DNA of 64,000 nt from Azadirachta indica (Eukaryota; Streptophyta; Magnoliopsida; Sapindales; Meliaceae), in assembly GCA_022749755.1 (NCBI GenBank), contig CM040449.1:496001-560000 (forward strand), given 5' to 3'. Positions 42,013 through 53,800 of the stretch are shown one piece after another. The position numbers were made by a program, and so were the translations under genes. Each line of letters begins with the position of its first letter. Positions within the stretch are counted from its first letter, which is position 1. Under the pieces are notes generated by a model. That model searched no databases and had not been told where the DNA came from. It saw only the letters and a list, made by a program, of their open reading frames with translations.

Positions 42013-44350
42013 TCATTCAGAATCCTCTATTGATTGACAAACAGGGAGATAATATGTATCAAGTTGCCAATATTTTTGTCTCACACCTTCCCAAACTTCT
42101 TCTCCCAGACAATTCTTTACAGGCAAGGGAATCAATTGTGCAGAGAAGCCTAAATTCTCAAGTTCTAAAGAAACTAAATGACAGTAAACAACATGGAAGA
42201 ATGCATTACCTCCACAAAGACCATTGAAAAATGAATAGATTCCTCCAGGCTTCAACAACTTAGGAAGATGTTGGTGAAACTCTCTTAGGTCTTCATAATA
42301 CTCTCCATATGTGTCAAAGAATATGCCTGAATAGTTCAGCCATGATTTCTAAAGAGTTATTAAATTGTAAAATTTGGGTTGTAATGTACAATAGCAATAA
42401 ATTCTATCAAGTAAATGTTTCTCTTCCATTCTAAAAGAGATAAGCAAGGAAAACAATACAGGAAAAGGTGGCATTTAAAACCTGCCCCTTTAGTTTTTAT
42501 AAGTTCATTTATAAGTCTGAACAAGTCCCCATGACCTTAGACAGTAGCCAAGATAAAAAAAAAATGGAAGAATTAATAGCTCAAACTTACATCTTGCTTG
42601 AAAAGAAAATAAAATCAAGTCTATGCTCGGTATAGATTGAATCCCAAATCGAAAGTTGTTAATTTATATCATTACTGGACAAAAATCAATCTACTCAAAT
42701 ACATTAGGAGTGTGTCTCCCACGGAACTAAAATTTATAAAGAAACAAAATAAAAATCACAATTACAAAGTGAGTTATCTAATTCATTTTGGTAGTTAACT
42801 GGTTTTGAAAAACATGATGAACAGAGAGTCAATAATTCTACCTGTCAAGTTTTTTACACAGGAATCAACTCTCATATCAGCTTATGTAAATTATACAAGT
42901 CTATCCTCATATGAACATCATAAGGCAATAGTTTAGGAAAGAAAATGAAAAGATAATAGAATACGACTACGATACAGAATAATACCCAAGTGTTGCTCAC
43001 AGGACTAGAATTTGTAAAAGAGATGGAATTAGTTTAAGTCTAGCCTCGTATGAATAGGCAGAAGAAAATGGTTCAGAAAATGAATATAAGAAAGAAAACA
43101 ATGAAATATGAGATAAATACAAATAGAATTGTTCCTTGTTGCATAGAAGTTCACAGATAATAATGGCTATAGTTGGAAGCGAGATGAATCTTGACTTACC
43201 ATCATAAGATTCAAGTTGAGAAAGAACATCCTGCCAGCAGCCAAATATTATCTTTACATTATCCTTCTCACCCCAACCAAAGCAAAGCATACGCTCATAA
43301 ACCTCTGGGTGAGCCTCCACAATGGTGTGTGTAACAGGAGAATATTGCTGAATGGCTGTATCCACAAGTCCCATTCCAAAGCCGATGTTTAGTATATGAC
43401 CACCTCCTGAGCAAACAGCCTTTGCGTGAGCCTCCATCAATGGTTTCTCCCAAGCCATCATGACAGCCTTGCTGTTGGAATCCATGAGCTTGTCCTCACT
43501 AAAGCTGACCCTATCTTGCAAGTAATTCCCATTAGAATCACTGTTTTTATTTGCTTCCCTCGCAATGGTTCCTAGGATCAACTCAGCCTGAATTCCTGTT
43601 CAATCATGGATATTTATTTGCAAATATAAAATGACAAATGCACCAGACATGTTTAATTAGGTCCAATAACTGGACACAAGAGAAGGTTAGTAGACATATA
43701 TATATGTTCAAACAAAATTTCATTTTCTTATTAGAGACACTAGTTGCTGGTAAAAATTTGCATAGAAAGTAAAACAATAATGAACATCAAGCAGTAAATA
43801 AATTCTTCTTCACTGTATTTGATTGTCAAAGCTGCATGGTTATTGAAATTAAATAAATCTCGAATGCACATGTTTTAGTCTGGATCATAGCCAACTAATT
43901 CAAATGGGCAAACCGAAAAAGGAAATGTAAGTTTTGCGATGAAAAATAAAAAAAAACTTCACAAGCTCCAAAAGGATCGTAATTTAGAATTGCACTATAC
44001 ACTAATTCAACCATAATGAATCTCTAATGACACGTAATTAAATAAAATAAATATAAAGCAACGGAGAACTAACCAGCATTGAGAAGGACTTTAAAAGCCT
44101 CCTGGTGATCGGAATCCATGGCGAAGTCTCCGGCGGAAAGGTTAGACGGAGACAGAGCGTTCCATGGTGCGCCAGCTTCGAGAAGAGTCTTAACCACGTC
44201 GGCGTGGCCAAGGTTGGCCGCGTGCATGAGTGGAGTCAGACCATTGCTGTCAAAGTACGACACATCAGCTCCTGAATCTATGAGAGCTTTCACCTTGTCT
44301 ATCTCGCCGTTTCCCGCCGCCTCGCACAGTTGCTCCCCTTCTTTCTCCAT
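42013..44350 (-). CDS. Ankyrin-repeat protein arginine/guanidinoacetate methyltransferase (RMT2-like)
   Basis: Three exons, 44350-44074, 43595-43200 and 42326-42013, join in phase to 328 residues. The N-terminus has ankyrin repeats (LCEAAGNGEIDKVKALIDSG; NGLTPLMHAANLGHADVVK). The C-terminal half is a SAM-dependent methyltransferase fold: motif I GGHILNIGFGMGLVDTAIQ, then the acidic ribose-binding HTIVEAHPEV, then FFDTYGEYYEDLREFHQ and a terminal EGVRQKYWQLDTYYLPV. This domain order is that of the RMT2 proteins, which methylate the delta nitrogen of arginine in yeast, and the domain is related to guanidinoacetate methyltransferase. The plant substrate is not established. The start ATG at 44350 places the ankyrin region correctly; an upstream in-frame ATG at 44374 would add eight residues. 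Confidence 0.88.
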
Positions 44351-45435
44351 GGCTGCTGTGAAACAAGCTCTCAACTGATGCTGTGAAATCGTTCAATTAA
44401 TATAGTAAGGTCTCTAATATTAATTAAAATTGCCTCCACCAATCTGTCCTGTAATTACAAACATGGCTCTCTACTTTATATAATTACACTAAATTCCAAA
44501 TGAGGTTTTTTATTTTCTTTTTCAACCTTTAAAACACCATGCAAAGCCGTTGATATCCGGTTCTCAGTGTTTCAATATCGTCGTCAAAAAATCAATATCT
44601 AAAACAAATAATTTATCTAGGAATTTTAAGACAAAGGTTTAATTAATTTTAGATGATATTATCGTTAAAATCCTGCGAGCATACTTGAAATATATCATAT
44701 AGGAAGAGCATCTTATAATAAAAAGTTAAAAACTTAAAATATACACATAATTAAAATACTATGTTTATACTTTGCTTTCTAAAAAAAATGTTAGTTACAT
44801 GTAGTTTGATAATAATTGTGAAAACATAAGAAAATATTAAAATACCTAATTTATTGCACATTTTAATTTTAAGGCCAATTTTTCCCAGAGAAATCATATA
44901 ATCAACGGGGGAATTGGCCTTTATCAAAGTCTACCACTTTAGTGTAGTGTCGAACACTGGCCAAAATTAAAAAGTCAAAACTCGCACGAGTTCAACGAGA
45001 ACTCGTATCCAAATCCGATCGTACACCACTTTTGACCCAATTTCTGTCTCGTGTTGACACAAAGGCACAGGAAACGGCACCGTTTGCTAGAATTAGATAC
45101 AATCTTCGCGGCTCTTTCATTGACTCCGCGACAACCCAAGATCACCTGCATTGACGACGCCACTTTGTTTAATCATGCGGCTGCTGTGACTCTTCTTCTC
45201 CGTACATTATTTTACTCGACCTGCAACACGAAAACACGGTTTTTACGCTCTTTCTCGTGTTCTAGATTGCCACAATCCCACGATCCATTGTTAACGTTGT
45301 AGCAGAATTTGGCAATAACTCCAAACAAAGATTTTTCAGCTAGGGTTTTCTTATCCGTGCATGTATTTAAACTTTATCTACGTTTAATTTGGTTGTTCAT
45401 TAATTAATTTATTGATTGGAGTGAGAGTTTTTGAA
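44351..45435. promoter_or_regulatory. Divergent intergenic region, methyltransferase and syntaxin-like genes
   Basis: The 1085-bp region separates two divergent starts. AT-rich on the left. A telo-box TAGGGTTT at 45341-45348 sits about 90 bp before the syntaxin-like start. The frame at 45051-45302 has no recognisable product. Confidence 0.45.
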
Positions 45436-47287
45436 ATGGCTACGAGTTTTGATCGATGGGAGAAGGATCCATTTTTCTCTGCGGCTGAGGAAGTTCAAGA
45501 ATCAGCTGACAGGTAGCAACTCCATTATTTATTTTCCCCTTTTCTTCGATTTATTGATGTCTTTCAATGCATTTTGTATCTCTTTATTTTAGCAATCCAG
45601 ATTTTCTTTGTATTATGGCATTTTACGGCAGCTGGATAAGGCAGGGTTGTGTGGAACATTTTAAGATTCAGCTGCTCAGTGTCTCTAATTTCTGTGATAA
45701 CCAGCATGAGCTTCGTTTTGACATACATTTTCTCAGTACCATCGGGTGTTGCATTTAGGGTTTGATATTCAGATTGGTTAGTTTGTCATCAATAAATTAA
45801 TCTTAGTTTTGTTGTTTACGGGGTGAAGAATGATCAACATATAGAACATGGATTCACATGAAGAAAGATGCTTCAAGTACGTGGGATGTGGAGGAACTCC
45901 ACAGGGACCTGCATATTGCCCTTGGCACTACCAAATGGCAGGTCATTTCTCTATCGGAACAACTTGTACAGATTATTGACTTTGATTGATTTGGGCTGTA
46001 GTCATATCATCCTTGTGAATTTTAATTGATATTTGGTGCAAATGCAGTTGGAAGAGTTTGCAAGGGCTGTCCAGTCAAGCTACAAGAAGGGCTTGACTGA
46101 TGATGCAAGAGATAGGCATCAAGAATTTATTATAGCAATTGAGGATCAAATTATAAAAATTGAGAAGTCTTTAGAGGAATCAGCTTGTTCAGAGGGCCAG
46201 GCGTCTATACCTTGGGTACGTTTGGATGAAGGTGAGTGCAGTGAACTTGCATTGTTTTTGTCTGGACCATCAGCATCCAATGAAAAAGCTCTTGTAAAAG
46301 TTAATGGGAGGGACATTGAAGCATCACAAGCAATGGATCCAGATTCAGCACCTAATTCAAGTCAATCTTTCGAGTGTTCCTTGGAGGCTAGGGAGGAGAA
46401 GTCACATGGGCATAGGAGGACAGCTAGTGCCAGTGCTGATATAGGTGCTTGGAAGATAGCAATTACTGATGACAGTTACGTGCAGAATTCTTGCAATGAA
46501 CAGCCCTCATTACCCCCACGCAAGATACCCAGTGTCGCTGGGTTTCTGAATTCAATGGAATCTGCAGCCAAGTTTAAGTTGTCAAAGAATGGAATTAGGA
46601 AGTGGAAGGCAGCTGATCGTTTTCAAGATGCCGATACTACATTATTGAGATCTTCTCAGTTGTCTAAGGTGAATATATAAAATGCTGCTATTTTATCTTT
46701 AATATTTTTGCTTTTCTATTATCATGTTCTGCATTTGAATTTATTCTCCATAATTTTTTAATAGGGGATAAATGCTTGTTATGAAAAGAGTAAGAGTTGC
46801 CTGGACAGTTATGATGATTGTTATGATAAGCAACTTTATGGCTGGTATGGAGCTATTCAGAGACAGCTTCAAAGGTCTCAATATCAGATGCAGTATAGTC
46901 GGTCTGTTCAAGTGACATTTTGGATTGTTATTCTTCTGTGCTTGATTGGTGAGTTGCCTAAACTTTGTCCATTTTTGTTTGATTGTCTGTTCAGAAGTTA
47001 GAAATCTTGCTATGCTACCTTCCTGTCTACAAACCCTCATGATCCACACATAATCAGGTTGTCCTTATGAACTAGTGGCTTGGTGGAGTCACCTGTGCAT
47101 CTGTTGTGAATGTGATTGCCCTACCCAATTAACTTTTAGTTGACAGATAACTACTTTTTTGTGATTTGGATCCAAGATGGCTATCTTGATCAAATTATTT
47201 TTTCTTTGAAGCGGATTTCTTTGAGTTCATCAAGGTTAATGGTTTTTGGCTCTGTCTGCAGCTTTAATCACATCATATGCAATCTAA
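45436..47287 (+). CDS. Syntaxin/t-SNARE-like tail-anchored protein
   Basis: Five exons: 45436-45512, 45845-45941, 46048-46668, 46765-46948, 47262-47287, giving about 334 residues in phase. The N-terminus (WEKDPFFSAAEEVQESADR, then WDVEELHRDLHIALGTTKWQ) resembles the syntaxin-6/SYP6 N-terminal helical domain, which regulates SNARE assembly in post-Golgi vesicle traffic. A Ser-rich middle follows. Exon 4 ends with the start of a hydrophobic tail anchor (VTFWIVILLCLI) and the last exon completes it (ALITSYAI). The Qc SNARE motif itself is not obvious, as in the plant At1g27700 group. Exon 2 begins oddly: family members carry six residues (like MESTYR) that here are skipped by using the AG at 45843-45844. 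A telo-box lies upstream. Confidence 0.82.
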
Positions 47288-48543
47288 AAAGGAGATGTAG
47301 ATTATTCATGCAGCACTGTATGCAGTGGGCAGAGTGTGGGTGGAGTGTATTGAAGAATACGGACTACAAATTATTACAATGTTACTAGATAGATCAAGAG
47401 GTGGGTATTCTCTTGTTATCTTTGTGAAAGATTAAGTTCTGCACATAGCTAGAAGTGTATGGTGATTCTTGTACCATGTAATGTAAACACTGGACACCAA
47501 CCCCCTGTCCCTCCCTCCTCTTTTCTTCCTTCTCTGTCCTTTCTTTCCTTTTTTCGTTTTTTTCCTCTTTTTGCCATTGACTTCTTTTCGTTCCAGTTTT
47601 GATTTTTCAATGAAGTGTACAATACATTCTGTTCTATTGTTGTAAAGAGACATGGGGGATGGCAGAGATAGTGTGACGGGGTTTTAATCCAAGGAAGTCC
47701 TGTAACATAAACTCTTTTTTTCTTTTTTCCTCTAGGAGCTCCATATGTATTTTTGCAGCTATAATTAATGTAGCATTTAAAATTGCTTGGACCTGACTTT
47801 GTATTTTGTAACCTTGTTTGACTCATTTTTTTTTTTTTCTAACCGCCCAACTGCATAAATGGAAGCTGGAAATATCAGAAATTAAACCTCAATATGTTCA
47901 CGCTTAAAGTGGAATACAACTTTCTGCATCAACTTTTATTGTGGACGTTTTTTGGTCTGATTTTTGTGGTATGCATAGAAGGGATGTCAGATAATATCAC
48001 AGTTCTATGTGCTTTCATCATGATGTTATATGTGCTCTTAATAGCATCAACATTATTTTAATGTTGTTGGATGCTGCAGAATTTTACTGGCCTACTGGTC
48101 ATGCAATTGAGTATCTAGGATGTGCCAGTTAGCAAGAACATAATCACTTTCTTTATGTCCACAAAGAACAGCATTTTGTAGTTTTTCTCTGGCCATATTG
48201 ATACTAGTAACTTCCAGCTCAGTGAGTTGCGTTCCTCGTGTAACCTTAAATGTGAGTTTGATTTGGAGATACCATTTTCGTGGTAGTCAAATATGGGCAT
48301 GCTACCCACCACACCAGTGATTGTGTTATCAGTGATGAAAGGGATATAACTCACACAAATTATTGACACATTTTTTTGTCATAAGGAGAATACATTATGA
48401 AAAAGATTTCAAGGATCGCCCTGGAATTTCAGGGGATACAATTGACAGACAACAATTTCAGGGGATACCACTGACAGACAACAAAGACTCGTTGCAATAG
48501 ATCAGTAACAGACATATAAGAGGAAGAGGAAACTGATCATGAT
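47288..48543. other. Intergenic; 3' ends of two convergent genes
   Basis: Holds the 3' untranslated regions of the syntaxin-like gene and the cytochrome b5 gene. Long pyrimidine tracts lie at 47500-47575. The open frames here are shadows of those tracts. No gene supported. Confidence 0.5.
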
Positions 48544-49098
48544 CTAGTAGAGGATCTCATTGGCTCTGGAAAGGCATCTGTAGGCAAAGTAGGAACCAGC
48601 AACCAAGAGTGGCACAAAAAACTCGAGGAGAGCTGCATGTTTAGGCGTGCGATCGTCCTTGATGACAAAAGCCTCCATCTCTTTCCTTTTGGGTTCCTGG
48701 AATGAGGCCGCACCGCCCATTTCTGTCTCTTTAAAACTGTAACCTTGGAGAACACCCACCTGGTACTTAAGCAGCAACTTCTGAGCCGCCTTGCTGTGTC
48801 CAATTTGTTCGAACTCCTTTGTTGCATCCTTTCCTGCCGACTCTATCAGCACTTCTTCCCCTCCAGGGTGTTCTTCCAGGAACTTTGTTGCATTCAATAC
48901 CTGCTAAAACAAGTCAACGCTTAATTATCCTCCAATCCAAGGAAAGGGGGTAAAGGTAAAGAAGAGTAAGATGATTATAAGGAAATATAATCACAGAAAG
49001 TGAAAGAGAATTACTCTGCCATTGATGACAAACCAGCAATCGTTCTTGGATTTGTGTTGGGCAACCTGTGAGAGACTAAAAACTTTGGGTTCAGCCAT
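48544..49098 (-). CDS. CB5: Cytochrome b5, ER tail-anchored isoform
   Basis: Two exons, 49098-49015 and 48900-48544, give 146 residues. Cytochrome b5 passes electrons to desaturases, hydroxylases and P450s on the ER membrane. Seen: MAEPKVFSLSQVAQHKS start, the haem-binding HPGG with axial ligand H39, the second axial ligand H63 in GHS, and a C-terminal hydrophobic tail anchor (FFVPLLVAGSYFAYRCLS) with a short polar end. This is the full-length microsomal type. It lies between the syntaxin-like and TGD5 genes. Confidence 0.95.
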
Positions 49099-50887
49099 TC
49101 TTTCTCTATGTGGGAGATGCTGAGTCAGCCAAATGAAGTTATGGTGAAGGGAGAGAGGGATTGTTTAAGTAAAGAAGGATGATAGATAAAGAGTGTGGGA
49201 GATAGTTGGGGTTTTGAGCATGAGCATGCGAACTACCACCTCTGTGATAAAAAGGGGGAAGGTGAGGCACGCGTAGACCACCAGATTATTCTGTTGTGCA
49301 TCTACCTAGTTAGGTTAGCTGAGGAATCAGCCCACACAACATGGAGGCAGCGGTTTCCGGAGATTTATTATTTTACGGAAGCGTTAAATACAATATAATA
49401 ACTTGATTGGTTAATTACAGCTCAAATTAAGTTTTGAAAATGAGAGATGTTTCTGTTCCTATTATTGCGTAAATTACTTACGACTTCAGTTTTACTTGAT
49501 TTTAATTAGTATAGAAAGAGAAAAATAGAGGTGGGTATTGATAATTCATTTGTTGGTAGTTAAGTAGAAAAATTAACAATAGCCTCAGTTTTCACTTTTC
49601 ACTCCAATTCCAAGATTAATGTCTAATAGTCGCGTGTACCAAAACTCCGTGGCCATGGGGTTTCACATTTCTGTCTGATTCCATAGTCTCCTATTTTGAT
49701 GCAACTCTCCGCTCTTTATATATGACCACTTATTTTAATTTAAATCCATCCAACAACACCGATGCTAGTAAACTGATGGTAATCACACTTTCTTTTATGT
49801 AGAGAATGTTTTGGAGTCCGCCTATTTTCACATTTGAGGATATGTGTTCGAACCCTACATTTCTTCACAAATTATCACAATTGTCATTTATCTAATATCA
49901 ATAGATTGTTTAATTGTAATATTCAAAAAAATTAAAAAAATCCACCAAACTATCTTCTCATCTTATTGTAATTTAGTGGGTAATTGATTTAATTGATAAA
50001 AAAAATTTTCTATTATTTCAAGAGAATCGCAATTTAAATTACATTCACATAAGAAAAATGGAGTTAGAATTTCTCGCGTATCAAAGTTGAAAAATGATCT
50101 AATTATTAATATTCTAAGAGAGAGAGAATGCTATTACAACTTTGGCATCAGTCTTTACTTGTTCTTCATAGGGTTATGTTTTGCATCCTTCAAAACATTT
50201 AACAAAATATTATTCATCCTTCCCCAAGGAAAGAAATACTTTGAAAAACCAATGCTATTCCTTTTTTCACGTAGAAGCACAGTCCGATGCACAAGATCTT
50301 TCATTGCAAATTAATAATGACTACTGAGTACAGTTCCTCAAAATTTCGGCTTCAAAAAACCCACACATTCTTCGCTACCAGCTAGTAAACATGAGAACAC
50401 ATCAAATATTTTGTTATATCCGTATAATATTAAAATCAAATTGCAGAAACAATATTCAGGGCGTTTCTTCCGTTAACAAAGTATTTGAACATAGATTTAC
50501 ACTGGAAATAGGCTAAAAAAGTCTTGCACATTCTTCACTAGCATTATTCAGAGGGAAAGGGGCTCCAAAAGACAGACAAACGAGAAAATTTCCCACTAAG
50601 AATAAGATTCTACTACTCAATTCTTTTTTTGCTGCCAATAGTAATGAGCCCTGAAATGCTTGCAGGACTCAAGTAGAGGTAAATTGCCAGCCTTAAAACT
50701 TTGGGACAGGTTATTTATCAAACCATCCTATCTCATTTTATTTTATTTTTCTTATCCAAATCATAGAATTAATTGGTATGTACATCATACATCCAAATAA
50801 TATTCTCTTGACAGTTAGTATCCCTAGGGCTCAAAATGCACCCTTGGCTCAACGCTGGGCGGCATCCATAAAAGCTACTGTGATGCA
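49099..50887. other. Intergenic
   Basis: Contains the cytochrome b5 promoter on the left and the TGD5 3' untranslated region on the right (from about 50500). The 67-codon frame at 49195 and the 75-codon frame at 50087 look non-coding. AT-rich between. Confidence 0.5.
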
Positions 50888-53800
50888 CTACTCTTTCTGT
50901 CCTGCTAGATCTTTGACCTCCCTCCCACTACTCTGCTCCTTTCTGTCAAATTCCATGCCCTGGAATTGGACCCCAGATGTCCGATACTGACTACCAAAGG
51001 CAGTGCCAAAGCCCCATCCAAGGCCTAATCCAACCCCACAGCCCCCACCTTCAAAACCATATCCCAATGTCATTAACTTGCCCAAATGATCATATGAAGA
51101 TAAACATAATTAAACAGAGATAAGAACTGATAGATTAACCAAGAGATTTTCTCTGAGTAAAGACAGTATTCATACTATACCTGCACCAAGGCCCAAAAAA
51201 TTTAATGGCATGCCTGCATGAAAGCAGCGTCATAAATTAGTGAATCTGTTGCTCAGTAAGAACTAACTTGCTATAATTGGAACCTTCAACTAGGCACAAT
51301 TATAAGAGAAACCACAACCATCAAATACAATATATATTACATTTGATGCAATAACAATAGCAAAACACTTGTTAAACATCAGTCCAACAAACTGATAACA
51401 AAGCTTACTGAAAAGTAAAAGGCCATATTCATATTTCCAACTTCATTGCCAGAAACTGGATTATACCTATGCCCAACATCATTTGCCACCAACATAACCC
51501 ACTTTGTAACTAAGATACAACACCCTGACAGCCTAACTCAACATTCACACAATTAAGTTCATGATAGAGCTTAGATACTTTTCTTTTTGTTCATTTCAGC
51601 TTGCTGTTAACCTTTCTTTTTGTTCATTTCAGCTTGCTGTTAACCTTTCTTTTTGTTCATTTCAGCTTGCTCTTAACCTTCCCAAAAACCAAACTAAGAG
51701 GATAGACTTGCTTTCAACAGAGATATTGGACAATATTTCTTCCCCTACTGCTAATCCAACAGAGACATCAATTCTCAAGTTCGTTTGTCCTTTCTAATTA
51801 TCACCAACTACATATGAATCTTCTCAAGTTCATACGTTCCAAGAAAACTGCTGACATCCAATGATAAGTCTCCAGTTTCTAATAGAGTAGTTATCAAAGT
51901 TAGAGAGAGTCAAGAATGCTCAAAAGGAGCATCTCTAAATAGATCAGTACACTTCTAGATTTTCCATTTCTTCTGGAACACAGACATCATCACCTTCTAA
52001 CTTCTAGCCATTGAACACTATAAAACCCAGAATGTTACATTCCTAGTAGGCCAACTTCAAAAAACAATTAATTTCAAAGTCTCATTCTCTAGAAAGGTCT
52101 AAAAGCAAAGTAAACATTAAATAGATTGCATTTCACTATATCAACAAAGGACTATCACCTTAAGAGGTGACAACTGTAGAATTTCAGAATTTAGGGTAAA
52201 AGGAATACTCTTATTGCAGTAGATACACCACATTTATACAAAGAAAAGTGAAGACTTTCTATTCTATCTAAACTAGGAAACTAGATATTGTATCTCTACA
52301 ATTAATGCAAATTATTTTACTAGCCATAACTGTACTGACTAAGTAAAACAAGAAAAAATAATTTACAATCAATATAAATCTACAATTAAACACTAAGATT
52401 TACTCCACATTTTCTAACACTCTCCCTCAAGCTGATGCATAGATATTATGCATTCCCAGCTTGTCTATCAATGGAATAAACTTGGTGTTTGGGACTCATT
52501 TTGTAAAGACATCTGCAAGTTGTTGATTTGTAAGTGTAAAAAGAGTCGTAATCTGCACAGATTCAATCTTCTCCTTCATGAAGTGTCTGTCTATCTCAAC
52601 ATATTTTGTCCTATCGTGTTGAATCAGGTTATGAGCAATACTGATTGCAGCCTCATTGTCACAATAATAGTTGCTGGTCCTTTAGGTTCCAACTGTAACT
52701 CTTTCAAAAGGTTTCTAATCTATAGTACTTCACAAATCCCTAGAGCCAAAGCATGAAACTCAGCTTCGGCACTCGAACGTGATACAACTGATTGCTTTTT
52801 ACTTCTCAATGTGACTAGATTACCTCCTCCAAAGGTGCAATAACCTTCAGTTAATCTTCGATCGCTAATAGAACCTGCCCAGTCTGCATCAGTGTAGGCT
52901 TCCACAAGAAGATAGTCATTCCTTTTGAAAAACAGCCCTTTACCTGCTATAGCTTTTAGGTAACTCAAAATGCTTCTAACAGTTTCAAGATGGCATTCTA
53001 ATGGAGACTGCATGAACTGAATAACAACACTTACTACATAAGCTATATCTGGCCGAGTATGAGACAAATAAATTAACCTTCCCACAAGTCTCTGATATCT
53101 TCCCATGTCAACTAGGGTTCCCTTAGTTTTAGCTCTAAGCCTGTGATACAGATCAATAGGTGCACTTGCAGGTTTACAACCTGTCATCCTAGTTTCCTTC
53201 AAAAGATCAAATACATACTTCCTTTGGCAAACATATATTCCCTCTTTTGATCGGGCCACGTCCATGCCTAAAAAGTATCTCAATGTTCCCAGATCTTTAA
53301 TTTCAAATTCTTTAGCTAGTCTTCTTTTCAAATTTTGAATTTCTTCTACATCATCACCGGTGACAATAATATCATCTACATAAACAATAAGAATGGTGAT
53401 TTTCATAAGAGATGAGTGTTTAAAGAATAAAGTATGATCTCCTTGGCTTCGTGAAAAACCATAACTCCTTAAGGATTTGGTAAAACGCTTAAATCAGGCT
53501 CTAGGAGATTGTTTAAGTCCATACAAAGACTTTTTCAGTTTACACACTCTTCTACCATTAAACCTATCTTCAAAATTGGTTGGAAGATCCACACAAACTT
53601 CTAGATTTCCATGCAAAAAGCATTCTTAACATCAAATTAAAACAAATTCCAATTTAGATTGGCAGCTAGAGACAAAAGAATTCTAATTGATCTCATTTTT
53701 GCAGCCAGGGAAAATGTCTCTTGCTAATCAATTTCAAGAGTTTAAGTTTACCCTTTAGCCACTAACCTCGCCTCGTATCTCTCAATAGCGCAATCTGCCT

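Noticed and set aside
47432..47826. Lys-rich minus-strand frames opposite a pyrimidine tract
   Set aside because: Composition artefact of a long CT/T-rich stretch in a 3' region.
48537..48827. 96-codon frame overlapping cytochrome b5
   Set aside because: Shifted-frame shadow of the cytochrome b5 exon.
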